13,267 nt of DNA, from contig JAHBMJ010003095.1 in NCBI GenBank assembly GCA_018398765.1, forward strand, positions 1-13,267, written 5' to 3'. Position 1 is the first letter of the stretch. Each line of letters starts with the position of its first letter. A model generated the notes under the pieces. It worked only from the letters and a program-made list of their open reading frames with translations, ran no database searches and was not told the origin of the DNA. Source of the DNA: Chromera velia. Taxonomy: Eukaryota; Sar; Chromeraceae. Shown piece after piece: positions 1 through 8,440 of the stretch. Position numbers and translations under genes: made by a program.

Positions 1-104
1 TCAGTTTCTTTCAGTTCTGCACTTTCTGTATGCATGTTCACGTGTATATTGCAATTTCCCGCATGCAACGCTTCATCCTCATCAAGTGATGCATAAAAAG
101 AGCA

Positions 105-173
105 GTCTTTGAAAGCCCGCCGATGAGACTCTTTCACAAGAGTCGAAACGGCCGTCCCGGCAGCAACAAAGAC
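105..173 (+). ncRNA. Hammerhead-ribozyme-like fold (type I, minimal stem III), one core change
   Basis: The + strand can fold as a type I hammerhead. Core strand 1 is C120 C121 G122 A123 T124 G125 A126. Stem II is 7 perfect pairs, 127-133 with 138-144, closed by loop TCAC (134-137). Then come G145 A146 A147 and A148. Stem III is A148-T155 and C149-G154 around loop GGCC. The cleavage triplet would be GTC, with cleavage after C156. Stem I has an inner part (115-119 with 157-161, one C-C mismatch at 118/158), an asymmetric internal loop (112-114 against 162-166) and an outer 7-pair helix (105-111 GTCTTTG with 167-173 CAAAGAC). Retroelement-borne hammerheads often have a tiny stem III and an internal loop in stem I. 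The one core deviation is C121 where U4 is expected, which would be expected to weaken cleavage. No second copy and no retroelement gene was seen, so it may be a decayed or solitary copy. The fold is seen in sequence; activity is inference. Confidence 0.5.
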
Positions 174-359
174 AGACACAGACATGCATGAGCAAACTTT
201 CAAACGTTGAGTGTGAGCATAGAGTGCAGTAGGAACAAGTAAATCGATCTCTACTTACCAACCACTTCTTAGAAGATTTGTACACTAAGTTTTTCAACTG
301 TTGAACTGTACACGTTTTTGACAGAACAAAGAAACATTTCAAAATTGTTTGTATACAAG

Positions 360-640
360 AAATTAGGAAGTAAGGATTCAAAATTCCCAATTGAGCATTC
401 TAATTCTCCCAACAAATCCCAAATACGATGGGAATTTCATTTAATGTTATAAATTATATAAAAAAATTTATTAATGCCTAGATTAATGCATAGGCAGTAA
501 TTAATACGTGACAGCATCAGTTCTTACTTAAAAGCTTCCAGCCCTAGTGCACTTAAATGTGCATAACTTAACTTGAATTCTGTATTATCCTGAACTATAT
601 ATAGTGATCTGCCAGTGACTGATTTTTTTAGGTTTGCTGC
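360..640. other. AT-rich island in the left intergenic region
   Basis: This stretch is visibly AT-rich compared with the GC-balanced, microsatellite-laden DNA on its right. It holds runs such as TAAATTATATAAAAAAATTTATTAATG and no codon-like pattern in either strand. It could be a decayed mobile element, a matrix-attachment-type region or part of a promoter; nothing in it decides between these. It lies about 190 bp downstream of the hammerhead-like fold, so it might be the non-coding body of the same element, which is speculation. Confidence 0.35.
475..496. repeat. Small inverted repeat (6-bp stem, 10-nt loop)
   Basis: TGCCTA at 475-480 and TAGGCA at 491-496 are perfectly complementary around a 10-base spacer. 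Flanking TTAAT/ATTAAT words make the arms look longer but imperfect. The spacer repeats the word TTAATGC found just left of the stem. It is a short palindrome in AT-rich DNA, and no function can be assigned. Confidence 0.4.
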
Positions 641-900
641 AACCAGCCTGCAAGGCATTCAATTCAAGCTGTTCATGCAGTCACGCTTTCGTTAGCGCTT
701 TTTTGATCACAACACTTCTTGGGTTTCAGTCACACGGTCAGAGTGCAAAGTATGAAGCCAGAATCAGCCAGATGCGGACTCCGCATGGTGCCCGCCGAGG
801 CTTCGCGCCGCTTCGGTCGACCTTTCGCATACCCACTTGTTGCATCACTACTCAAAATCAAAAACGGACCCAGCGAAATCAAAAGCTGCGCCCGTACATT

Positions 901-1148
901 CCCATGCACATGCATGCACGCACTCTCACCCATGCAGACATGCAGACGCACGCAGCCTTGCAGTTGGCATTTCCTTCCGCCGCTTTGCCATGAAGTCATG
1001 CGGTTGGTGCGGTCGAGGAACTTTGACTTTGGGTGCATGGGAGTCTTTGATGGAGATCGTTAGAAAAAAAAAGACCCACTTTTGTGGAGGCTCATTTAGC
1101 GCTCCCGTTCTGTGTGCACGCATGCATGCAGCATGCATGCAGGCAGGC
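901..1148. repeat. TGCATGCA-palindrome cluster
   Basis: Perfect TGCATGCA palindromes occur at 911-918, 1123-1130 and 1134-1141, surrounded by related CATGCA words (902-907, 930-935, 939-944). In apicomplexans, GCATGC-type words are known as binding sites of some AP2-family regulators. Here they may be regulatory sites, or simply period-4 simple sequence (CATG repeats), since other tetranucleotide repeats are common nearby. No gene start close by makes the regulatory reading compelling. Confidence 0.35.
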
Positions 1149-1153
1149 CAAAA

Positions 1154-1171
1154 TCCCATGCAGCAGAAGAA
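1154..1171 (+). repeat. 18-bp dispersed repeat, copy 1
   Basis: The word TCCCATGCAGCAGAAGAA occurs here and again, exactly, at 5479-5496. A shortened form (CCCATGCAGCAG) is at 12666-12677. This copy sits in the gene-poor left region. An exact 18-base match is not expected by chance in 13 kb, but part of the word is (CAG/GAA)-like simple sequence. Confidence 0.4.
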
Positions 1172-1199
1172 CTGCACTGAGGGAGGTGGAAAAAGAACT

Positions 1200-3271
1200 A
1201 TGAGCCGTCTCTCTCTCTCTCGCTCGCTCGAATATTCAAGCACCCGTGCCAACTCGAGCGTACAAGCCCGATGGTGTATGGAGTCTGAGGAAATAAAACA
1301 CTCATCCACCCATCAATGCATCCATCCTCCCACATCGATGTGAAACGTGAAATGGTGAGGCAGAAGACAAATTTTCAAGCCACACACGAAATCGTCCATT
1401 CCGGCAGTCAATCATTCAGTAATCCAGCCAGCCAGCCAGCTACTCAAATACACGTCTCACAGCATGCAAGCGAATTGAATTTCTTCCACACACCGCACTT
1501 ACCCACACACACCGACAGACAGACGAACACCCATTGGCACTTCCACCAGGCACTCGCCTGGGTCGTTCAAAAAAAAACCCCAAGTCTTCTTTCTGTGCTC
1601 TCACTCTACCCCCCCTCAGTTCTCTGCTTTGGTTGGTTGGTTTGTCAGTTTGTCCGGTCTCTCTTCGAGTTTCTGTTGATCCAGTCTGTACAGAAGTAAG
1701 TGTCTCACTCACTGAGAGGGGAGGAGGTCTGCATCAGGGGGTGGATAGGGCTCGGCGGCTGGACAGGCAGTCAGTCAGGGCAACTTGAAAGGAGGTTTCA
1801 GGTAGAGCAATATTGGAAAGAGGGGGAGCTATATGATCACACGATGGAAAACAAGGCCAACAAGTCGGATGACAGGCAGCTGAGTCCCAAATGCAGAGAC
1901 TTTCGATATGCACAATGAAGGAAGGATGACAGGAAGAAGAGAACTGAACCTACCCCCTCCTGCACCTTCAAAACTCATTTACTTGCACAATTTTAAGAGC
2001 CTTGCAGGGGAGGGGAGGATGCCGAAAAAAGAACGGCTGAATGCAGAGCAGAAAGGAAAGACAAATGGATGCATCAGAAGGGCGACACTGAGCAAAAAGA
2101 GCCACCGATCGATCCATCTGTTCATCCATCCATCCACTAAGCGCCGTTTCATTCGGTTTTTAGCGTGTTTGTGGGCGTGCTTGGAAGATTTCGTCTGGTG
2201 GCCGTAAAATCTCCCTCTGATTCTCTCTCTCTGGGGCGGGGGATAGATGAGAGACGTTGTCCCGTCCTCTCTTATTTCTTTTCTTCTCTTCTCTTCTTTT
2301 TTATTTTTTGCGTGCTGCTGAGGCAGATGCGCATTCTTCGCTCTATTTACACATCCATCCATCCTCTCTTGCTTGCCCGCCCGCCCCTCTTCGTTGAGTC
2401 GATTCAACCGCCTTTTAAAAGAAGGCCGACTGCACAAGTGAGAGACCAACTACCAGGTCAGCCTGGCAAGCCAATGAATTGACCATAAATCAGACAAGAA
2501 AGACGAGAGGAGACGAACGACATGAGGAGACAAAGGGGACAAACAGACCCACAGGCGGGGCATGAAGTGAATTCATCAGATGATCATACATGCACATGCA
2601 TCCATCCATATTCATGAGAGTAAAAAAAAACCTTTTCCTTTCTTTCTCTTCTTTGAACAATATTACTTTGTTGTAGATTAAAATGGCATCAAGAAGGTGC
2701 ACTGACTTCATTCGTCCGCCAGTCGGCCAGTCAATCAGTCGGTCAAAGTGTCTCGACGAATATGCGTGCAAGCATCTTTCATCAAGTCGAATCAAGAATG
2801 AATTGGCAACAAAGCACTGCCAAGCCAGTCAGCCAGGCAAGAAAGTCAGTCAGACAGACAACACTTCTGCACATGCACGACGACGAGGACTAATCAGTCC
2901 TCTCTTTTGCTTTTGCACCTTGACCTGCCTTTCTCTTTCTCCTCTTCCTCCTTTTTCTCTTCCAGTTCTGATGCTGTCTGTCGGTCATCACGCCCTCTGA
3001 GGCACACACGTCCTCACAGGGAAGGAGAGACATCGGAGAAGGAGCGGCCAAGCAGACAGGTGAATGAAAAGGGTGGGTGCAGATCCTGAGGCGATCGATC
3101 GATCCGACAAGAAAAGGAGGGGGGACACAGACAGACACGGTGGGACTGCATTGAAAAGAAAATATTCAAAAAAAAAATCCCACAGGCCCCTTTTCGCCCA
3201 TAGGAGCAGCATCACTCTCCACATTCATCTGTCTGTCTGTTCTCTGCTTCACCTTTCTCCTCCCCTCTGCT
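1200..3271. other. Gene-poor stretch of imperfect di- and tetranucleotide repeats
   Basis: I see no supported gene here. The open frames found on either strand have low-complexity composition (His/Cys/Ser-rich or Arg/Lys-rich) and no recognisable domain. The stretch holds CT repeats (1208-1230), CAGC repeats (1425-1441), CATC/GATC repeats (2106-2137, 2351-2364), a pyrimidine tract (2276-2310), CAGT/CAGC patterns (2717-2865), GATC repeats (3093-3104) and GTCTGTCTGT (3230-3240). Its right end, next to the carbonic anhydrase stop codon at 3272-3274, should include that gene's 3' UTR. I could not place a polyadenylation signal. Confidence 0.45.
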
Positions 3272-5213
3272 TCACTCCTGTGCAGTAGAGGATGTCGACT
3301 GAGGAGATCCCACAGAAACAGACACAGTGGCAGTGGCAGCAGAGGAGGGCGCGAGGGTCCTCCGTCCCGGTCCCTCAGGAGTTCCCCTCGCCTCTGCCTG
3401 GGGTCCGGGGAGGACCTCATCCACCCAGATCACCTCCTTCACGTGCCCGCTCTCCAGGTTGTACACTCCACCGACCACGATCAGCTTCTTCTTTCGGATG
3501 AGAGTCCGGATAATGGGGGACACCTCCGACAGTTGGCGCACCTGCACAGAGAGGGAGGGGGAGAGGAGAGGAAAGAATAAAGACGCGAAGAGGGCCGATT
3601 GTTGTTCGTGGCCAACGGAGAAAGAGAGAAAGGGCGACAGAATCATTCGTCGTTGCATCGGCACTTATGGTCAATAAAGCAGACAAGCAAGCCGAAGCTC
3701 AACAGCCATGAAGGCAGGCACCCCCAATTCACTTCGTTTCTCCTCTCTTCTGGGCAGTGCTAGACTGTCTTGGGAATTGAATTTTGGGCCTCAGAAAAGA
3801 AGCAAAACGTTCACGTACCTGCTGCTTCACGTTCGCTTCAATGGCACACGGCACATCTCCCTGCAAGAAGGAAAAATATGAAAACACAACACCCTCATTT
3901 TACTTGTCCAAGTCATCTCACGCTCTCTACCTGTCAGTCGGTTTGTGAGCCGAGAAGAGAAGTATCGTTCGAAACTCGGGCAGATGGAAGGAGGGAAGGA
4001 AAAAGTACCAACCAAGAAGTGCCCCTCAAAGAGTATCACAACAGGAGGGTCCCATCCTCTCTTCTCTTCTCTTCTCTTCCCTTTTCGACTAAGTTGATCA
4101 CACTGAATTCACTCCACTTCAATCAACACCCACCCTGGCCTCTCGGAGTGACGGCTTGATGGGGTAGAAGAGGGACGACACGAGTCCGGGCACATCCTCG
4201 CTCTCTGAATTCGCGGCTGCAGTCACCGCACCGCACCCTGTATGTCCGAGCACGTACAGGACCTTTGCACCCAGCACGGAGGTGCCGAACTCGAGGGACC
4301 CCACCACCTCGGGAGAAGAGATGTTGCCTGCCGGTTTCAATGCAACAACCAAGTGTGGTGGTCAACTTTTGGAAAGGGCCCACATACTGAGGTGAAAAAG
4401 GCGGAGCCTGACAACTGGGGAACGCGACAGAAGCGATCGAGCGAAAAACGATTCATTGAGGGGAAATAGATCCAGTGCAAACGAACAAACTTGTCCCACA
4501 CCTCTGACCCACCTGCGAGCCTGACAACGAAGATATCACCGAATCCCTGATCGAAGACGACTTCAACGGGGACTCGGCTATCCGCACAGGCAAGGAAGGC
4601 AGCGAAGGGGTTTTGTCCCTCTGCGAACGATTTTGCGTACTCCTGCGTGGGACATTTGGAGAGAAAGGGGGGAGAGGATGCGAGAAAGAAGCTTTCTGCT
4701 CAGGAGAGGGCGAGGGCGAGAGCGAGAGAGATTAAAGTGAACACAGTCGGGCAGAACCAGGGAAGCACACCGATCGGGTCGCAGCGCTCTTCCGTTGAAA
4801 AGAGCCGAGGAAACTGAGGAGACAAAAAAGACTTAGCTAGAACTAACAGAAAAGTGTGAAAAAACGCCCTTTGTAAAGGAGATCCGAGTGGGATGTCGGA
4901 AGAAATGGAGAATCAAAAAGCCGGCAACCACGAGAAGAGGACTGACGATGTTCCGAAGAGGCGCCGAGACATCTCCTGAAACGAAACGTTCGTTTCCAGC
5001 ACGGAGGGTTTCGATGGCTGTGATCGGGTCTTCAGGCCTGTAGAAGACTTTGGGGTCCCTAGAGAGAGGCTGAGAGGGGAGGGCACAAGAGTTCTGCCTC
5101 TTCAGCCTCGCCGTATCGGGGTCTGCAAGACGGCCTGCTTCGTTCGAGGGGTTGTCTTCTGACAGCTCAATGATTTCGACTGTGCGAGACGGAGTTGAGA
5201 CCTGAGACTGCAT
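3272..5213 (-). CDS. Beta-class carbonic anhydrase, five exons
   Basis: The enzyme interconverts CO2 and bicarbonate at a zinc ion. Exons on the minus strand are 5213-4947, 4642-4513, 4327-4134, 3860-3819 and 3541-3272, giving 300 residues with intron phases 0, 1, 0, 0. The conserved core begins with L70..GNERF. Zinc ligands are C108, H161 and C164, in the motifs ACADSRVP and LGHTGCGAV; the D110-R112 dyad and the RLAGN motif (131-134) are present, so it looks catalytically complete. The C-terminal core motif GGVYNLESG starts near residue 235. The start at 5213 is preceded in frame by a stop codon (5231-5229) and has AAA before ATG. The N-terminus is polar and acidic, with no signal peptide, suggesting a cytosolic location. 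Unusual parts are an N-terminal extension of about 55 residues and a Ser/Thr/Ala/Pro-rich tail from about residue 256. The family assignment is very secure; the cellular location is inference. Confidence 0.93.
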
Positions 5214-5821
5214 TTTGAGTCTTGAGAGTCAATTTCTCCAGGCACGTAGCAAGAAATCGTCTAGAAGTTGGGGCGTAGAGAGGCGGGTCTTCAAACGTCG
5301 ATTAGCTCTTGAGTTGTGTTCACCACTGCTTCTGATTCCATCATGCAGTTTTCCAACCTTCCAAGCTTCATCTCTTGTCAGACAGAGAAACTTGTGCGAG
5401 TGGCCCCGGAAAAAAAGTCTTCCGTTTTCAGTGGTCCGTGAAAGCGAAAAAGGTCAGGCACCCCGATGGCACCCCGATTCCCATGCAGCAGAAGAATGCA
5501 GAAGAAAGATGGCGCAGAAGTCAAAGTAGCCAATTCCCGTACCGTGGGCCGTACGTTCGAAGGTCCAAATTGCTCCCTAATTCTTCAGAGTACACTAAGT
5601 GAGTGACGTCTGCCAGCCTGTCGAGAAATAGGAGCCGGGACACTTTCTTGGTTTCACATGGCTGCGGGTCCGCTGGGAGCCTTGTAGCCGTCTGTTGCTT
5701 AGTTGTGTAGCGCAAAGAACGCTGCTTCAGTATTAGCTGATCCTTTTTAGTGCTTCTTGATCTTCCTGTTCAGGAGATTTCCTTAATTTGTTACGCATTA
5801 TTTACGCTATTTGATTATATA
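5214..5821. promoter_or_regulatory. Shared upstream region of two divergent genes
   Basis: The region separates the start codons of the minus-strand carbonic anhydrase (5213) and the plus-strand peroxidase-like gene (5822), so both promoters and both 5' UTRs should lie in these 608 bp. No classical TATA box or other core element could be placed with confidence. An AT-rich patch (5784-5823) directly abuts the plus-strand ATG. One copy of the 18-bp dispersed repeat lies at 5479-5496. The divergent layout is seen; co-regulation is inference. Confidence 0.45.
5479..5496 (+). repeat. 18-bp dispersed repeat, copy 2
   Basis: This is an exact copy of the word at 1154-1171, lying inside the divergent intergenic region. 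A related 12-base form is at 12666-12677. Its position between two start codons would allow a regulatory role, but the other copies are not promoter-proximal as far as can be seen. Confidence 0.4.
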
Positions 5822-6854
5822 ATGATTTCCTCTTCCAGGTTTCTCCGACTTTCCTGCCTCTTGAGTCTTTTGGGAATCGAGACGGCAGTCTCCGTCTCCG
5901 TCTCCAAGACCTCCCTTTCTGGCATCTCCTGTTTTCAGGAAATTGGCGGGGGGTGCAGCCGTTTTGTGCCTTTGCAACGTTCTGGTGGCCCTTTGGCTTC
6001 CACGCCATTGCGGGGAGAGAGTGTAACAGAGGCGGCTGACCTCTCATTACCTGTCTCTCTCTCAAGGCGGCAGGCTGCAGCTGCAAGGGCGTCCTCGTTG
6101 ACAGGTGCTCTTCTCTCCTCTGCCATTCTGTCTGGAAGTGCAAAACCCCATCCGGCATTCGCACAGACGCAGGGATCGGGCGAGCCTCTGCTGGACAAGG
6201 AGGAGCTCCTCTCCCGAATTCGAAAAGTCGAGACGGGACCCCCCTCGGGGGTAAATCTTTCTTCCGTCTCCTCAATCAAGTGTATGATCAGAGAGCAGGA
6301 GTACCCGTTGAAGGAAATTCTGGGAAAGAGCGGGAGCATTGTGATGAATTTTAAGGTGGAGGATAAGGAGGCCAAACAGATCAAGAATTTGTGTTTCTTC
6401 GCCCGACGATTTCCCAACTTTTCCCTCATTCTTCAACCGACAGATCAGGTGAGTCCGTCAGACTGTAGCAATGCCCGACAAATCCGTGTTCCCTCTTTAC
6501 TTTTCCATATCAATGTCCCTGTCCAGTCTCCAATTTCCACTCAAACAACGAGAGGCTGAAGGCGCTATTCGATGCTCTGTCGCTGTACATGCTCATATGT
6601 TTTCTTTCACTGTGCGTCTCTTCTGCAACCGTACACAGAGTCAGTTCTTGTCATTCGTGGGAGCGCGTGGATGCAGGGATACATCGAGACCGAGAAGAGA
6701 TCCTCGGACAAAATCAGAGGCATCATCGTCAGAGACTATCTCCCGACCACCCTTGGCAACGTCAGTGAGTGAGAAAGGGAAAGAGTGAGTGTGTGAGCCT
6801 CCCCCCCTCCCCTTCTCTCTCTCTTGCGCGCGGGCGCTCACAGCGAGTGAGGCA

Positions 6855-6896
<42 letters not shown>

Positions 6897-6921
6897 GTGT
6901 GCGTGTGTATGAGAGAGAAGG

Positions 6922-6957
<36 letters not shown>

Positions 6958-8082
6958 GCCTTCTCTTCTAATCCCCGAGCCACCTCCCAATCCCAAACGT
7001 TGAAGCACAGAAAAGGCGCCTCTTGTGACAGAGGAAAGAGACACATGGAAGAAGAGAAGGAATGAACCATGGAAAAGGAATCAAGTACAGAAGAATGAAG
7101 CACATCTTTGGAATCAGAAAAAAAACAGATGGATGGGCGGACAGACAGATAGTCACTCAGACGGACGCATAGACAGACGGACAGACACAGAGACAGGCAG
7201 GCACACAGACAGACAGACAGACAGGCCGAAGTGCATCACAGCAAATGCGCATGCAACTCTGCGTTCTGTTGTCACCGACAGCAATGTAGCAGGACACGTC
7301 ATGTAGTCACTGCTTGCTTGCGTTCAATCAATCTTTCGCCGCGCCTCTGTGTGCATGACTCAGTAGATCGAAAGGCAAACCCTGGGACGGGACACACACA
7401 TGAATCCACGGAATACTGGATGGCTCGTAATCCCCCTGAATCTGTGAGAAAATCTGTCAGAAAATTCAGGGTAGAGCAATCAAGCGAAAGTCACTAGACG
7501 GCGGAAAGTATGTCGTACCTTAATCTGTTTGTACATTCATGTCGTCTTCGTCTTTCATGATTTTCGGCACGTACTGTTCTCTCTATGAGTTTCTGCCAAT
7601 TCTGTCCATTCAAGAGTGGCTCCATGGGCCTTGAAACTCCCATGGTTTGTTTGGCTTCATGCTTGTGTCTTTTTCATTAGGGAGGCCGATGGATGCACAC
7701 ATGCATGAACGTTTCTTTCTGTCTGGTTCCTACTTTTTCCTACCTCGTGTAGGTTTTTGTATTGGACAAGGCAGACCTGGTCGGCTCCTCTGCGTGCCCT
7801 CTCTTCCGATATCTCGGAGATTCACTGCCTAATCCCTTGGCTCGCTACGACGGTGAGTATGTGTCCCTGAATTGCGAAAAGTTTTTGTTGGACGGCGACG
7901 GTCGGCCCGTCCGGAGGTATCCGAGAAAGTGGAAACCCGCCCAGATGCTCGATGAGGTCACCTCCCTCTGCAAGGAGAGCAAAGTCCTGCCACCTCCATC
8001 GGAGTACGAGAAGGCGTGGCTGAGTGCGGACAACGAGAGATCCTTCAACCTCTTCTCATTCCAGAAGGGGGTCAACTGGTAG
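5822..8082 (+). CDS. Glutathione-peroxidase-fold protein with thylakoid-lumen-type presequence, probably not a normal peroxidase
   Basis: Exons are 5822-6448, 6641-6760 and 7753-8082, both introns phase 0, giving 358 residues. Residues 1-28 resemble a signal peptide (SRFLRLSCLLSLLG). Residues 29-81 are Ser/Gly-rich like a transit peptide. Twin Arg at 82-83 is followed by an Ala/Leu/Ser-rich stretch ending in AFA (112-114), like a twin-arginine lumenal signal. The rest matches the glutathione peroxidase family: FSLILQPTDQ (200-209) at the usual FPCNQ position, then LDKADLVG (253-260), PLFRYLGDSLP (265-275) and LNCEKFLLDGDGRPVRRY (288-305). Normal members use a Cys or Sec, Gln, Trp, Asn tetrad. 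Here NFKVED (176-181) puts Asp where Cys is expected, Leu288 replaces Trp, and Gln209 and Asn289 remain. A new Cys follows at 290. About 40 residues extend the C-terminus. ATG 5822 is the first in frame, but a pyrimidine-rich stretch ending in AG (5826-5839) could be a splice acceptor, so an upstream first exon is possible. The fold call is strong; lumenal location and loss of activity are inference. Confidence 0.82.
6859..6955. repeat. Compound (GT)n-(GA)n microsatellite
   Basis: A nearly perfect GT run with two GC interruptions is followed by GAGAGAGAAGGGC and then a GA run. It lies wholly inside intron 2 of the peroxidase-like gene, about 100 bp after the donor. Confidence 0.9.
7139..7226. 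repeat. Degenerate GACA tetranucleotide repeat
   Basis: Interrupted GACA/GACG/GGCA units end in five clean CAGA-phase units (about 7206-7225). It lies inside intron 2 of the peroxidase-like gene. A similar GACA array occurs at the ABCG intron donor (13121-13144). Confidence 0.85.
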
Positions 8083-8440
8083 TATGCTGGCCCGCAGTTG
8101 GAGGGGGGCGGTGGGCGGTTGGAATCGGGAAAAATCGATGAGGAGGCTGTGACAACGCGTGCTGAGCGGTGGAGTCTGTAAAGGGGTCTGATTACAGTCG
8201 ACCAATTCTCCGTCATGCACGCTAGCATGCACGGATCGAAGGTAGGAGAAAGGAGACCCGGCTTCATCTGAAGTCTATCTTCGTTGAGGGTACGGACAGA
8301 GCAGATCGCAACATTGCGAGTCGCAGCTGCTCTAGTAGTTGCCATGCAGAGTGGTTGTTGTGTAGTAATAGTAGTAGTCGCCTGAGAGGCTGAGACGTCA
8401 GGCCAATTGTTTGTCAGTAGAGTCACTACTAAGAGTGTGA
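8083..8440. other. Downstream of the peroxidase-like gene, probable 3' UTR
   Basis: This is non-coding sequence after the TAG stop at 8080-8082. It holds two direct copies of CATGCACG (8214-8221 and 8226-8233) separated by CTAG, which together form a near-palindrome, and a GTAGTA-type run (8356-8378). No terminator or polyadenylation signal could be identified with confidence. Confidence 0.35.

Larger units (their letters stand above)
6761..7752 (+). other. Long second intron of the peroxidase-like gene, filled with microsatellites
   Basis: This 992-bp intron starts GTCAGT and ends GTGTAG. It contains a GT repeat (about 6859-6909), a GA repeat (6923-6955) and a degenerate GACA/GACG tetranucleotide region (7139-7226). 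No coding sequence is supported inside; frames read through the repeats are low-complexity. A stronger-looking donor GTGAGT at 6765 was not used because it breaks the reading frame with exon 3. Confidence 0.7.

Noticed and set aside
634-1343. Overlapping open frames on both strands
   Set aside because: They have no start context, no domain and a His/Cys/Arg-rich composition driven by CATGCA repeats.
1979-2449. 156-codon minus-strand frame
   Set aside because: Composition follows the CATC and CTT repeats; no recognisable family and no supporting splice pattern.
2574-2590. CTGATGA on the minus strand as a second hammerhead core
   Set aside because: No stem II and no following GAAA. The same holds for the minus-strand CTGATGA near 9412-9419.
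3292-3677. Plus-strand open frames opposite the last carbonic anhydrase exon
   Set aside because: They are shadows of the GC-rich, stop-poor coding exon on the other strand.
6638-6639. Acceptor ending at 6638 for exon 2
   Set aside because: It would put the following sequence in the wrong frame. The AG at 6639-6640 joins in frame and continues the family-like sequence.
6765-6770. GTGAGT donor for exon 2 of the peroxidase-like gene
   Set aside because: It leaves one extra base, which does not join in frame to the well-supported exon 3 start at 7753. GTCAGT at 6761 does join, and it matches a donor type used by the other two genes.
7025-7306. Open frame inside intron 2 of the peroxidase-like gene
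   Set aside because: The protein would be mostly Thr/Asp/Arg from the GACA repeat, with no domain.
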